From Kribbella kalugense (GTDB taxonomy: Bacteria; Actinomycetota; Actinomycetes; Propionibacteriales; Kribbellaceae): a stretch of DNA of 64,000 nucleotides. Each line of letters opens with the position of its first letter. Position 1 is the stretch's first letter. Shown piece by piece: positions 43,347 through 52,119 of the stretch. The stretch spans positions 434,001 to 498,000 of the forward strand of contig NZ_SODF01000002.1 of NCBI RefSeq assembly GCF_004365875.1, read 5' to 3'. The position numbers and the translations under genes are program-made. A model generated the notes under the pieces. It saw only the letters and a program-made list of their open reading frames with translations. It searched no databases and had not been told where the DNA came from.

Positions 43347-43822
43347 GCCTGCGCCTGACCGAGGGCGGACAGCCGGTCACGCAGCCGGCCGGCCTCGTCC
43401 GGGTGCAGCCCCGGGATCTTCGCGTCGGTCGACGGCGTGGCCGTGTGCAACTCGACGGTGGCCATCCCGTACGCGCGCTCCAGCGGCCCGGCCTTCACAT
43501 CGACGAACTGCATCCGCCCGTACGGTACGACGACCAGCTCGCGGAACATGATCCCGTGGCTGACCAGCAGTTCGTCCTCACGTTCGGCGTACCGCCAGGA
43601 CCGCTGGTTGCGGCCGATCAGGATCCACGCCCAGCCGAAGAGCAGGGCGATCACGACCACCGCGAGTACGCCGTACAGCCAGCCCAGCGACAGCCCGAGC
43701 GCGAGCAGCGCCACGATCGCGGCCAGCCCGGCCATGATCGCCGCGTTCAGCCGCCGCAGCGTAGCCAGCTTGGGCGAAACCGGCGTCCAACTGACATCCG
43801 AGGGTGCGAAAAGGTCGTCCAC
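43334..43822 (-). CDS. Bacterial PH (bPH2) domain membrane protein, YdbS-like
   Basis: This 162-residue protein has two membrane helices (about 30-70) and one bPH2 domain ([52 protein letters not shown]). It overlaps the larger YdbT-like gene by 13 nt, so they form a YdbS/YdbT pair. It is divergent from nuoD2 by 26 bp. Confidence 0.87.
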   Translation of the reverse strand: MDDLFAPSDVSWTPVSPKLATLRRLNAAIMAGLAAIVALLALGLSLGWLYGVLAVVVIALLFGWAWILIGRNQRSWRYAEREDELLVSHGIMFRELVVVPYGRMQFVDVKAGPLERAYGMATVELHTATPSTDAKIPGLHPDEAGRLRDRLSALGQAQAWGL

Positions 43823-43848
43823 GCACCAAGCCTGTCACGATAGGGGGC

Positions 43849-45042
43849 ATGAGCACCGAAAGAGTGGTCGGAGTCGGCGCGGGAGCGGCTGGATTCGACC
43901 CGGCCTTTGAGCGCGGCGGAGCCGGCTCGGACCTGCCGACCACCGACATGGTGCTCAACATCGGACCGCAGCACCCGGCGACCCACGGCGTACTCCGGCT
44001 GCGGCTGACCCTGGACGGCGAACGGATCGTCGGCTGCGAGCCGATCATCGGCTACATGCACCGCGGCGCGGAGAAGCTGTTCGAGGTCCGCGACTACCGG
44101 CAGATCATCGTGCTGGCTAATCGGCACGACTGGCTCTCCGCCTTCGCCAACGAGCTCGGCGTCGTGCACGCGGTCGAGCGGATGATGGGTCTCGAAGTAC
44201 CGGTCCGGGCAGTCTGGTTGCGGACCCTGCTGGCCGAGCTGAACCGGGTGCTGAACCACCTGATGTTCCTCGGCTCGTACCCGCTCGAGCTCGGCGCGAT
44301 CACGCCGGTGTTCTACGCGTTCCGCGAGCGGGAGACGATCCAGGCGGTGATGGAGGAGCTGTCCGGCGGCCGGATGCACTACATGTTCAACCGGGTCGGC
44401 GGACTGAAGGAAGACCTGCCGTACGGCTGGCTCGGCCGCACGGCAGCCGCCTCGGCCGCGGTCCGCAAACGCCTGCCCGACATCGAGGACATCATTCTCG
44501 GCAACGAGATCTTCCGGGCCCGCACAGTCGGCGTCGGCAAGCTCGCCCCCGAGCTGATCGCGCAGTACGGCATCTCCGGCCCGATCGCCCGCGCCTCCGG
44601 GGTGGACGCGGACCTGCGCCGCGACGAGCCCTACCTGGCGTACGGCGAACTGCAGGACGTACTCCGCGTCGTGACCCGCCCCGAAGGCGACTGCTTCGCC
44701 CGCTTCTCCGTGCTGCTCGAGCAGGTGAAGGTCTCGCTCGACCTGGTCGACGCCTGCCTGGACAAGCTGTCCTCGCTACCGGCCGGCCCGGTGAACGTCC
44801 GCCTGCCGAAGATCCTCAAGGTCCCCGAGGGCCAGACCTACGCCTGGACCGAGAGCCCGCTCGGCATCAACGGCTACTACCTCGTCTCCCGTGGCGACAA
44901 GACGCCCTGGCGGCTGAAACTCCGGTCCGCCAGCTTCAACAACATCTCCGTCCTGCCGGCCCTGCTGCCCGGCACGATGATCCCCGACATGATCGCCATC
45001 CTCGGCAGCATGTTCTTCGTCGTCGGCGACATCGACAAGTAG
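43849..45042 (+). CDS. nuoD2: NADH-quinone oxidoreductase subunit D paralogue (NuoD2)
   Basis: This 397-residue NuoD-family protein normally forms part of the quinone-binding site of complex [63 protein letters not shown] and the C-terminal [23 protein letters not shown] are conserved. Arg72 in YMHRGAEK corresponds to the Arg of NDUFS2 that NDUFAF7 methylates. It is solitary: no other nuo genes are near, matching the nuoD2 paralogue seen at this place in Streptomyces. Start ATG is one base after a GGGGG run; CACGAT at 7 nt also allows a leaderless reading. Confidence 0.92.
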   Translation: MSTERVVGVGAGAAGFDPAFERGGAGSDLPTTDMVLNIGPQHPATHGVLRLRLTLDGERIVGCEPIIGYMHRGAEKLFEVRDYRQIIVLANRHDWLSAFANELGVVHAVERMMGLEVPVRAVWLRTLLAELNRVLNHLMFLGSYPLELGAITPVFYAFRERETIQAVMEELSGGRMHYMFNRVGGLKEDLPYGWLGRTAAASAAVRKRLPDIEDIILGNEIFRARTVGVGKLAPELIAQYGISGPIARASGVDADLRRDEPYLAYGELQDVLRVVTRPEGDCFARFSVLLEQVKVSLDLVDACLDKLSSLPAGPVNVRLPKILKVPEGQTYAWTESPLGINGYYLVSRGDKTPWRLKLRSASFNNISVLPALLPGTMIPDMIAILGSMFFVVGDIDK

Positions 45043-45047
45043 CGGCC

Positions 45048-45092
45048 GGTGGGGAAAGAAGTTCGCATCTGGTGACAGATTCTTTCCCCGCC
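45048..45092. terminator. Stem-loop between nuoD2 and AbiEi/DUF559-like gene
   Basis: Arms 45048-45060 and 45080-45092 pair over 13 bp (including one G-U) with GGGGAAAGAA/TTCTTTCCCC as the core and a 19-nt loop. It lies between convergent genes and can serve both. Confidence 0.7.
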
Positions 45093-45109
45093 AGAGCCAA
45101 CGGCACGGC

Positions 45110-46066
45110 TCAGCGAACGGGGCAGGTCGGGCTGCAGGGGCGTGCGGGGAGATCCGGCTGCTTTCGGCGCATCACCTGTAGAACCTGTACGGCGGCATCG
45201 CACGGACGGCTCGTGGTGTCGAGCCAGCCATAGCGCAGAGTGACCTCCGACCGCAGGGCCGCCCGGTTGTCGCGCGCGAGATCCCGCCACCGCTGCCGTG
45301 GGGCGAAATGGAAGCGGCCGTCGAGCTCGACCACCAGCTCGAACCCCAGGTAGGCGACATCGGTGAACTCGTTGTCCACGGCACGCTGTCGCCGCCCCGG
45401 GGGCAGACCGTGGGCACGTTCGACTCTGCGCAGGTAGTGGAGTTCGAGCAGCGAATGCGATCCCCCGGCGACATCCGCCAGGATCGGCCGCAAGACGGCC
45501 CGATGACGAAGCTGCGGCCTGCTCGCGAGCGCCTGCAGAATCTGGGTAGGAGTGACGCGGCCGCTCTGACACGCCTCCGCCAGCACCGCTGCGGCGTCGT
45601 CCAGGCGGCGGCAGATGCCAACGATCTCGAGCACCGCGTCCGCGGGCCGGCTTCGCGGTGGAATACCTGCGGCCAGTCGGTCCTCCCAGAGCCTGACCCG
45701 GGTGATCACCAGACCGGGCCGCGCCCGAACCCGCCGGCGCCACGGGATGGTCACATACGCCGGCCGCCGGGCATCGGATCTGATCAGGCCGAGCTGCTCA
45801 GCGGCCGTGTAGTGACTCCACGCCGCGTCCGGTCCGGCGTAGAGCAGGGCAGCCAGGCGCCGTTCGTCGTACCCGATCGGACCGGTGTGGGTTGCATAGA
45901 CGCCTGGGTGGACGGTCTGCCATCGCCGGGCACGCAGCGATCTGCGAACGTCGATCTCGGTCCACCCCGCAGCCAGCGCCTGGTCGCGGGACACGATCCG
46001 CTGCTGCTCGTGGATCAGCACCTCGATGCCTTCGTCCTGCAACTGTTGCCGCCACCACCAGTCCAC
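45110..46066 (-). CDS. AbiEi-like / DUF559-like protein
   Basis: This 318-residue protein has an N-terminal winged helix of the AbiEi antitoxin type (RIVSRDQALAAGWTEIDVRRSLRARRWQTVHPGVYAT). Its C-terminal part resembles the DUF559/Vsr endonuclease fold (VDNEFTDVAYLGFELVVELDGRFHFAPRQRWRDLARDNRAALRSEVTLRYGW). The expected Asp and Glu of the nuclease core are visible in the strand VVELDGRFH. Such genes are common singletons in actinomycetes, and no partner toxin is adjacent. The GTG at 46066 is a guess; a TTG at 46150 would overlap the neighbouring gene by 26 nt. Confidence 0.7.
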   Translation of the reverse strand: MDWWWRQQLQDEGIEVLIHEQQRIVSRDQALAAGWTEIDVRRSLRARRWQTVHPGVYATHTGPIGYDERRLAALLYAGPDAAWSHYTAAEQLGLIRSDARRPAYVTIPWRRRVRARPGLVITRVRLWEDRLAAGIPPRSRPADAVLEIVGICRRLDDAAAVLAEACQSGRVTPTQILQALASRPQLRHRAVLRPILADVAGGSHSLLELHYLRRVERAHGLPPGRRQRAVDNEFTDVAYLGFELVVELDGRFHFAPRQRWRDLARDNRAALRSEVTLRYGWLDTTSRPCDAAVQVLQVMRRKQPDLPARPCSPTCPVR

Positions 46067-46124
46067 CGATCCAGCGTGACGGATTTGCGCAGCTGACGTC
46101 GGAGGGGCTGTGGACAACTCCTCG

Positions 46125-46913
46125 TCAGGTGGTAGGCATCGCCTGGCCAAGGATTTCCAGGAGCGGGTCGGCGAGGCCGGCTGAGACGGCGAAGGTACCG
46201 CGGGACTCCGGGGCGTGCTCGGTGCCGTCGAGATCGAGGACGCGGAGGCCGGCCTCGCGGCAGATGCTGACGCCGGCCATGGTGTCCCAGGGCTTGTTGG
46301 AGAACATGATCATCGCGTCGAAGAAGCCGTTCGCGGTCCAGGTCAGCGCGGTCGCCGCCGTACCGATCATCCGGAGGCGCTGGGCCCGCGGGTAGAGCAG
46401 TTGGGTGAGCGCGAACCGCTGGGCGTTCTGGGCGGCCGCGTCCGGGCCGACGGCATAGTCGCCCACGGCAACCAATGCGTCGGTGAGGTTGCTGCACTCG
46501 CTGCCCCGGATCGCCTTGCCGTTGCAGGTGGCACCGAGTCCTTCCGCGGCGGCGTACCTGGTCCCGAGCGCCGGATGGTCGATCACACCAGCGACCGCGC
46601 GCCCCTCATGGATCAGACCGAGCGAAATAGCCCACAGCGGTACGCCGTGGATGAAGTTGACCGTGCCGTCGATCGGGTCGAGGACCCAGCGCGTGCCGTC
46701 GGTCGCGCCGCCCTCTTCTTCACCGAGTACGCCGATGTCCGGTGTCTCCCGCTCGAGGAACGCCCGTACCTCTCGCTCGACGGCGAAGTCCACCTCGGAC
46801 GCCATGTCCCGATCGCCCTTGGACGTCAGCACGCCCGGCGCGCGCGAGTCGGTGATGACGCGTCCGCGATCGACAGCGGCTTCGGCAACCTTCAGCAGCT
46901 CGGCGAGATCCAC
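46125..46913 (-). CDS. Inositol monophosphatase-family phosphatase
   Basis: This 262-residue Mg-dependent phosphatase has all family motifs: GEEEGG (about 64-69), WVLDPIDGTVNFIHG (76-90, metal Asp residues) and KPWDTMAGVSICREAG near 210. Members dephosphorylate myo-inositol-1-phosphate, histidinol phosphate or related sugars, and the specificity cannot be read here. The GTG start is 6 nt after a TAGGTT -10-like hexamer. It ends before the AbiEi-like gene. Confidence 0.92.
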   Translation of the reverse strand: MDLAELLKVAEAAVDRGRVITDSRAPGVLTSKGDRDMASEVDFAVEREVRAFLERETPDIGVLGEEEGGATDGTRWVLDPIDGTVNFIHGVPLWAISLGLIHEGRAVAGVIDHPALGTRYAAAEGLGATCNGKAIRGSECSNLTDALVAVGDYAVGPDAAAQNAQRFALTQLLYPRAQRLRMIGTAATALTWTANGFFDAMIMFSNKPWDTMAGVSICREAGLRVLDLDGTEHAPESRGTFAVSAGLADPLLEILGQAMPTT

Positions 46914-46919
46914 ACCCAG

Positions 46920-46925
46920 AACCTA
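46920..46925 (-). promoter_or_regulatory. Candidate -10 (TAGGTT) for leaderless phosphatase gene
   Basis: On the minus strand TAGGTT is 6 nt before the GTG and directly follows the upstream gene's stop codon. Confidence 0.45.
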
Positions 46926-47366
46926 CTAGGAGGCAGCAAGGCCCCGGAGTTTGAGGTCGACCACGGTCGGGGCATCGGCCTGCGAGTGTTTGTCGCCGGC
47001 GGCAACGACCGTGGCGACTTCCTCGTCGATCTTGTCGAGGCGCTGGTCGATCTTGTCCAGCCGGCGCTGCATCAGGTCGACGAACTCCGCGTTCTCGACC
47101 ACGCGGGCACTGGTGATCCGCGAGTACTCCTGCGCGACCTGCGCGCGTTCGTCCGAATGAGCCAACCGCTCGACCAGCAACTGGTGGCGGAAGAGGACGG
47201 CGCCGGCGATCGCGACCAGAGCGGCACCGACGGCGGCAGCCCGGAGAATCCAGGCATTCTGCGAGAAGAGCGCGACACTCACGCCCAGGCAGACAACGAT
47301 CAGAGATGCGTTGGCAACGGTGAGAACTGTGGTCCTGGTTCGGCGGCGGTTACCCCTTGACCCCAT
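46926..47366 (-). CDS. Two-TM membrane protein with C-terminal coiled coil (DUF6779-like)
   Basis: This 146-residue protein has a basic N-terminus (MGSRGNRRRTRTT), two membrane helices (about 15-35 and 40-58) and a cytoplasmic coiled coil with an exact LDKID repeat (MQRRLDKIDQRLDKIDEEV). It takes the place of Rv3604c in the mycobacterial folate cluster, which I recall as DUF6779. The ATG at 47366 leaves 11 nt after the DUF3180 gene. Function unknown. Confidence 0.68.
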   Translation of the reverse strand: MGSRGNRRRTRTTVLTVANASLIVVCLGVSVALFSQNAWILRAAAVGAALVAIAGAVLFRHQLLVERLAHSDERAQVAQEYSRITSARVVENAEFVDLMQRRLDKIDQRLDKIDEEVATVVAAGDKHSQADAPTVVDLKLRGLAAS

Positions 47367-47377
47367 GGACCGACATG

Positions 47378-47899
47378 TTAGGGGGTTTCGTCCGGGTCCT
47401 CGGGAATACGACACGCGCGTTCGAGCAACAATCCGGCCGTGACGACCAGCACTGAGATCACCGCCGCGAGAGCGGCCATAATCACCCGGTTACGGGGTCC
47501 GGAGGATCCCATCGCCCGCAGGAAGCTTAACGCGAACCCTGCGTAAACACCGGCGCACAACGCGCCGACGTACGCGCTGGCCTTTCCGATCATCAACAGG
47601 AACACGGCCCGGGACGATTCGATCCGCTCCCGCCGTACCTGGATGCGCTGGTTGGTGTTGCGGGCGGCGGCGAACAGCAACGCGGCCAGGAACGCCCACG
47701 CGATCAGCGTCAGCCACGACACCGTCGGCGCGACCCCGCCGCCGGACTCGATCGCCTTCACGATCGTGACGCCGATCGCGATGCCGAGAACGGCGATCGC
47801 TACCAGCAACCGGCGCGACGTCGGCCGCACCGAGCCCGGGCGGGGCGGTTCGTTCTTGTCCTTAGGGGCCCGGCCGGGCTCGGTATCGCCCGACACCAC
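47378..47899 (-). CDS. DUF3180 membrane protein
   Basis: This 173-residue protein has four membrane helices (LLVAIAVLGIAIGVTIV, SWLTLIAWAFLAALLFAA, AVFLLMIGKASAYVGALCAGVYAGFAL and VIMAALAAVISVLVVTAGLLLE) and the conserved R-VRRERIESSRA loop. DUF3180 proteins follow folK in most actinomycetes, and their function is not known. The GTG start overlaps the folK stop by one base. Confidence 0.85.
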   Translation of the reverse strand: MVSGDTEPGRAPKDKNEPPRPGSVRPTSRRLLVAIAVLGIAIGVTIVKAIESGGGVAPTVSWLTLIAWAFLAALLFAAARNTNQRIQVRRERIESSRAVFLLMIGKASAYVGALCAGVYAGFALSFLRAMGSSGPRNRVIMAALAAVISVLVVTAGLLLERACRIPEDPDETP

Positions 47900-48456
47900 T
47901 ACTGCAGCTCGATGTCGAGCTTGGTCACGCCGTCGGTCCCGACCTTGGCGAGCAGGTCCGCGACCGGACCACGGCCCGGCAGTACGGCGTCCCGCTCGAT
48001 GTCGAGCCAGGGCGCCAGGACGAACGCGCGCTCGTGGGCCCGCGGGTGCGGCAGGGTCAGCTCGTCGGACTCCACCGTCTTCTGCCCGTAGGTGATCAGG
48101 TCGACGTCCAGCGTCCGCGGCGCACCCGGCACGCTGCGCTCCCGGCCGAACGCCTGCTCGATCGCCTGCGCGCGCTCCAGCAGCAGGTCGACGGCCAGCG
48201 TCGAGTCGGCCAGCAGGACGACGTTCAAGTACGGACCGGACTCCTCCGGGCCGTCGATGGGTTCGGTCTCGTACACGGGCGAGACGTCGACCACCACGAG
48301 GTCCGGAGTGTCCCGCAACGCGTCGACCGCGCCCTGCAGGTTCGCCTCACGGTCGCCGAGATTGCTGCCGAGCGACAGGATCACCTGGCGGATCGGCTTC
48401 AGGCCTCCGCTCAGAGTGTCCGCGTCGATGACGTGGGGGCTAGGGGTCTCAGTCAC
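47899..48456 (-). CDS. folK: 2-amino-4-hydroxy-6-hydroxymethyldihydropteridine pyrophosphokinase
   Basis: This 185-residue HPPK moves pyrophosphate from ATP to 6-hydroxymethyl-dihydropterin. It has the family blocks VILSLGSNLGDREANLQGAV, SPVYETEPIDG..PYLNVV and the signature GAPRTLDVDLITYG followed by LPHPRAHERAFVLAPW. The N-terminal 20 residues are an extension. The start overlaps folB by ATGA. Confidence 0.96.
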   Translation of the reverse strand: MTETPSPHVIDADTLSGGLKPIRQVILSLGSNLGDREANLQGAVDALRDTPDLVVVDVSPVYETEPIDGPEESGPYLNVVLLADSTLAVDLLLERAQAIEQAFGRERSVPGAPRTLDVDLITYGQKTVESDELTLPHPRAHERAFVLAPWLDIERDAVLPGRGPVADLLAKVGTDGVTKLDIELQ

Positions 48457-48842
48457 GAGGATTCTCCGGCTCTGCGCTGCACGGTCAGGACAACGTCGTC
48501 GAACGGCACCGAGATCGGCGCCGAGGGTTTGTGGATGGTCACGGCCGTCGCCGTCACGCGTTTGTCGGCGAGACAGAGATCGGCGATGCGCTGGGCGAGG
48601 GTCTCGATCAGGTCCACCGGCTCGGTCTCGATCGCCTGGTGCACCTGCTCGGCCACCACCCCGTAGTTCACGGTGTCGGCCAGGTCGTCGGAGGCCGCCG
48701 CGGTCCGGGTGTCCAGCTCCAGCCGGACGTCCACGACGAACTCCTGCCCGTCGGCCCGCTCGTGATCGAACACTCCGTGCCGCCCGAATCCACGGATGCC
48801 ACGAATCTCGATCACGTCAGGAAGCGTCCCGGGACCGCTCAT
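48453..48842 (-). CDS. folB: Dihydroneopterin aldolase
   Basis: This 129-residue enzyme cleaves dihydroneopterin to hydroxymethyl-dihydropterin and glycolaldehyde. Conserved: GIRGFGRHGVFDHERADGQEFVVDVRLELD, DTVNYGVVAEQV, LIETLAQRIADLCL and the C-terminal IHKPSAPI with the catalytic Lys. The ATG is supported by AGGAGGAGG upstream and a 4-nt overlap with the NTF2-like gene. Confidence 0.95.
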   Translation of the reverse strand: MSGPGTLPDVIEIRGIRGFGRHGVFDHERADGQEFVVDVRLELDTRTAAASDDLADTVNYGVVAEQVHQAIETEPVDLIETLAQRIADLCLADKRVTATAVTIHKPSAPISVPFDDVVLTVQRRAGESS

Positions 48843-49312
48843 TCCGCCTCCTCCTGTCGGCCCCCAGACGACAGTACCGGTGAGGCATGGTGGATCCACA
48901 ACCGCCAGCCGCTGGAAGTTCGACGGAAAACGTTCGTGGCCAGTGCCTTGCCACCCGCGAACCCCTCTTCGGGTGCACCCTCCCCCGAGGACAGGACATT
49001 CTCCGTACACGTGACGTATGCCACGTCTTCATCAACCCGTACCTGCACATCGGTCAGGAAGAACTGGATGTACGGCGTGTTGGCGAAGATCATCGCCCAC
49101 GCCCGCATCATCTCGGCGTACCCGGAGATCGCCGCGTTGCCCGGATGGATGCAGACCGGATCCGGATCCGGCAGCCAGACGGCCGCCATCAGGTCCAGGT
49201 CGCCGGCCTCGAACGCGTTGTAGAACGCGGTGTTGGCGTTCAGGACGACGTCCTCGACGGTCGCACCGCGTGCACCATCGCCACCGGTGCCCTGCCGCGG
49301 TCCGTCCGTCAT
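48839..49312 (-). CDS. NTF2/SnoaL-like protein embedded in the folate operon
   Basis: This 157-residue protein has the cone-shaped NTF2/SnoaL fold pattern: VLNANTAFYNAFEAGDLDLMAAVWLPDPDPVCIHPGNAAISGYAEMMRAWAMIFA and later LATNVFRRTSSGWRLWIHHASPV. The last block is typical of ketosteroid-isomerase-like small enzymes. It overlaps folP upstream and folB downstream by four bases each, so it is an obligate part of the operon. A role in pterin metabolism is suggested by this context only. The ATG inside the folP stop is preferred over one 12 nt upstream. Confidence 0.82.
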   Translation of the reverse strand: MTDGPRQGTGGDGARGATVEDVVLNANTAFYNAFEAGDLDLMAAVWLPDPDPVCIHPGNAAISGYAEMMRAWAMIFANTPYIQFFLTDVQVRVDEDVAYVTCTENVLSSGEGAPEEGFAGGKALATNVFRRTSSGWRLWIHHASPVLSSGGRQEEAE

Positions 49313-50166
49313 ACCGTTCCCCATCTCTTGGCCACTCGGACCGCGTCCACGTTCGGTGCCACCGCATGCGCCCGGACACACCAGGCTCCTGCTGCGGCGG
49401 CCAGGGCGGTTACGGCCACGCTCGCGTCGTCTCGTCGTACGGCCGGTCTGGGTTCGCCGGTCTGCTCGTCGGCGAGCAGCCTACCGAGGAACGCCTTCCG
49501 GGACGCACCGATCAGCAACGGTCTTTCCAGTACGGCGAATTCCCGTAACCGGCGAAGAATCTCCCAGTTGTGGTCCGCGTTCTTGGCGAAGCCGAGCCCG
49601 GGGTCGAGCGCGACCCGGTTCAGGTCGATGCCGGCGTTGCTCAGCACCTCGAGCCGCTCGGCCAGCTCGGCGATCACCTCGGCGACCACGTCGCCGTACT
49701 CCGCGCGGTTCTGCATGTCGATGGAGTGCCCGCGCCAATGCATACACAGGTACGGCGTCTTGCGGTCGGCGACCAGCGCGAGCATGTCCGGGTCGGCCTG
49801 GCCGCCGGACACGTCGTTGATCATCGTGGCGCCGGCATCGAGCATCAGCTCGGCGACGTGGGCCCGCATCGTGTCGACGGAGATGATCGCACCCTCGGCC
49901 GCGAGCGTCTCGATCACCGGGAGCACCCGGCGGATCTCTTCGTCGGGCGACGGGCGGACGGCGCCCGGCCGGGTCGACTCGCCACCGACGTCGAGCAGGT
50001 CGGCTCCTTCGGCCAGCAACTCCTGCCCGTGCTTGATCGCGGCACTCGGCTCGAACCACTCACCGCCGTCCGAGAACGAGTCCGGCGTCACGTTCACAAC
50101 GCCCATGACGAGACACCGGTCCACCACCGGCAGCCCGTCAACGTGACCCCACGACGCGTTTCCCAC
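49309..50166 (-). CDS. folP: Dihydropteroate synthase
   Basis: This 285-residue enzyme condenses hydroxymethyl-dihydropterin pyrophosphate with p-aminobenzoate and is the sulfonamide target. Blocks: VMGVVNVTPDSFSDGGEW, GADLLDVGGESTRPGA, ISVDTMRAHVAELMLDAGATMINDVSGG, MHWRG, DPGLGFAKNADHNWEIL and LIGASRKAFLG. The GTG start is 6 nt after TACGGT, so folP probably begins the operon with a leaderless message. Confidence 0.96.
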   Translation of the reverse strand: MGNASWGHVDGLPVVDRCLVMGVVNVTPDSFSDGGEWFEPSAAIKHGQELLAEGADLLDVGGESTRPGAVRPSPDEEIRRVLPVIETLAAEGAIISVDTMRAHVAELMLDAGATMINDVSGGQADPDMLALVADRKTPYLCMHWRGHSIDMQNRAEYGDVVAEVIAELAERLEVLSNAGIDLNRVALDPGLGFAKNADHNWEILRRLREFAVLERPLLIGASRKAFLGRLLADEQTGEPRPAVRRDDASVAVTALAAAAGAWCVRAHAVAPNVDAVRVAKRWGTV

Positions 50167-50172
50167 CCAGAC

Positions 50173-50178
50173 ACCGTA
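50173..50178 (-). promoter_or_regulatory. Candidate -10 (TACGGT) for the folP operon
   Basis: TACGGT on the minus strand lies 6 nt before the folP GTG with no ribosome-binding site. Confidence 0.45.
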
Positions 50179-50238
50179 GTAGGCGCCTCCCCCACCCCAA
50201 CACCCAGCCGGACATTTGGCTGGGATTGGGCTAGGGAG

Positions 50239-51384
50239 TCAGTTGGCCAGGATCAGGCGCGACTTGGTGGACTGGAGGACCTCGGCGATCGGCTGGGCGT
50301 ACGACTCGTTGGTCTGACCGGACTTCTCCAGGCACTGCCCGTCGATCAGGGCCGCTCCGCTGGTGATGCCCTGGGCGTAGTTCCCAGTCATGTTCGCGCC
50401 GCCGGAGTCGCCTGCCTCCACACACGCGGTGTGCTGGAACAGTCCGCGAACCACGCGGTTGTTTCCGTAGTTGACGGTGACGTTGCGAGCGACGATCCGC
50501 CCGCAGGTCCAGCCGGTGGTCTTCCCCGACTTGCACAGCGTCGATCCGACGGTCGCGTCCGCGAGCCCCTTGACCGCGACGTTGCCGGCTCCCCAGCCCT
50601 CGACGTACCCCTGCTGGTCCCAGCCCTCGATCACGCCGACCGACCCGAAGTCGTTGCCGGGGAAGCTCGAGGTGTACGTGTTGCCGAGGACGTAGCCGTT
50701 CCGCGAGAACGACGGCTTGCCCGCCGTGCAGTGTCCTGCGGTCAAGAAGATCCGGTTCCCCTTGCGGGTACGGGCGTTGAAGCCCAGCGAGCACACGTAC
50801 CCGGTGTTCTTGTCCACCTGCACGCCGCCGCGCAGGCTGAAGTCGTCCGCGGTCGGCCGGACCGTCCCGGTCACGTGGCGGACCGTCACGCGGTCGCCGT
50901 TGGCCTCGGCCCGAGACATGAACCGGTCAGTGATCGAGTCGTGCGCGCCCTTCGGCACGGAGACGACCACGGTCCCCGACAGCGGATCGACGTACCAGGA
51001 CCGGACTTTGCCGGCGCTCGACGTCGCGGAGAGCTCGTTCAGCTGGTTCTGTACGGCGTTCAGCTGCTGGAAGGTGTACTTGACCAGGCGCGGGATCGCA
51101 CCGATCTGGCGGACCAGCTCGGCCGTCGACAGGTCCGATACCGCGACGACCAGCTTGCCGGTCTCGTCGTAGTAGCTGCCGACCACGCCTGAGTCGGATC
51201 CGAGCTCGGATTCCAGCGTCTTCGCGACCAGAGGACTGCCGGTCGTCTTCTTCTTGGCGGGCGCTGTCTGCTGTCCGGCCTTGGTCCGCGTATCCGCGGT
51301 GGCCCAGTTCGCCGCGACCAGCCCGCCGGCCGTCAGGGCGACGACCCCGGTAAGTGCGGCGCCGACCCGGAAACGCCCCGACAT
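50239..51384 (-). CDS. Secreted S1-family serine protease with prodomain (streptogrisin/alpha-lytic type)
   Basis: This 381-residue secreted protease has a signal peptide (VGAALTGVVALTAGGLVAANWATA), a prodomain to about residue 190 that should aid folding, and a chymotrypsin-like catalytic domain. The triad is His in FLTAGHC (about 217), Asp in GNDFGSV (about 243) and Ser in EAGDSGGANM (about 326). Cys pairs flank the His and Ser loops. It has a strong GAGGAGGA ribosome-binding site and sits between folE and folP in the same direction, although it has no folate link, so it is probably a later insertion. Confidence 0.93.
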   Translation of the reverse strand: MSGRFRVGAALTGVVALTAGGLVAANWATADTRTKAGQQTAPAKKKTTGSPLVAKTLESELGSDSGVVGSYYDETGKLVVAVSDLSTAELVRQIGAIPRLVKYTFQQLNAVQNQLNELSATSSAGKVRSWYVDPLSGTVVVSVPKGAHDSITDRFMSRAEANGDRVTVRHVTGTVRPTADDFSLRGGVQVDKNTGYVCSLGFNARTRKGNRIFLTAGHCTAGKPSFSRNGYVLGNTYTSSFPGNDFGSVGVIEGWDQQGYVEGWGAGNVAVKGLADATVGSTLCKSGKTTGWTCGRIVARNVTVNYGNNRVVRGLFQHTACVEAGDSGGANMTGNYAQGITSGAALIDGQCLEKSGQTNESYAQPIAEVLQSTKSRLILAN

Positions 51385-51515
51385 CCTGTCCTCCTCACAC
51401 CAGCACTTGATCCCCGTTGGCCAAGTGCCACTACGGAAAGTAAACGCTCGGCGACAGAATGTCCATAGTGCTGGACTCTAAAACTTCAACGAGGGTCGGT
51501 GCAGTGGAGCTACGG

Positions 51516-52088
51516 TCAGCCCACGATCAGGCTCATCGCCTCCGCGCGGGTGACCGGATTGCGCAGCTGACCCCGGACCGCCGAGGTGATCGTCTTCGCG
51601 CCCGGTTTCCGGACACCGCGCATGGTCATGCAGAGGTGTTCGCACTCGATCACCACGATCACGCCGCGCGGCTGGAGGATCTCGACCAGGGACTCGGCGA
51701 CCTGAGTGGTCAGCCGTTCCTGGATCTGCGGCCGTTTCGCGTACACGTCGACCAGCCGGGCGAGCTTCGACAGCCCGGTGACCCGGCCGTCCCGGCTCGG
51801 GATGTAGCCGACGTGCGCGACCCCGGTGAACGGGACCAGGTGGTGCTCACACACGCTCCAGACCTCGATGTCCTTCACCAGCACGAGCTCGTCGTGCTCG
51901 AGGGCGAACGTCGTACTCAGGACGTCCTCGGCCGTCTGGCCCAGCCCGGCGGTGATCTCGGCGTACGAGCGTGCCACCCGGGCCGGTGTGTCCCGCAGCC
52001 CTTCGCGATCCGGGTCCTCCCCGATCGCGAACAGCAGCTCCCGCACGGCCCGCTCCGCCCGCGCGTGGTCGAAATTCGGTGAGGTCAT
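51516..52088 (-). CDS. folE: GTP cyclohydrolase I
   Basis: This 190-residue enzyme makes dihydroneopterin triphosphate from GTP. It has the zinc and catalytic blocks [48 protein letters not shown] and [27 protein letters not shown]. The ATG giving [10 protein letters not shown] is chosen; it lies 6 nt after TACAGT. It is separated from folP by the protease gene. Confidence 0.96.
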   Translation of the reverse strand: MTSPNFDHARAERAVRELLFAIGEDPDREGLRDTPARVARSYAEITAGLGQTAEDVLSTTFALEHDELVLVKDIEVWSVCEHHLVPFTGVAHVGYIPSRDGRVTGLSKLARLVDVYAKRPQIQERLTTQVAESLVEILQPRGVIVVIECEHLCMTMRGVRKPGAKTITSAVRGQLRNPVTRAEAMSLIVG

Positions 52089-52094
52089 CCGGCC

Positions 52095-52100
52095 ACTGTA
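52095..52100 (-). promoter_or_regulatory. Candidate -10 (TACAGT) for leaderless folE
   Basis: On the minus strand TACAGT is 6 nt before the folE ATG, in the 31-nt space left after the ftsH terminator. Confidence 0.5.
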
Positions 52101-52119
52101 AGTTCGGCCGGCGGAAAAC

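Noticed and set aside
45110..46066. AbiEi-like protein as half of a type IV toxin-antitoxin defence pair
   Set aside because: No AbiEii nucleotidyltransferase gene is adjacent. Solitary AbiEi/DUF559-like genes are common in actinomycetes.
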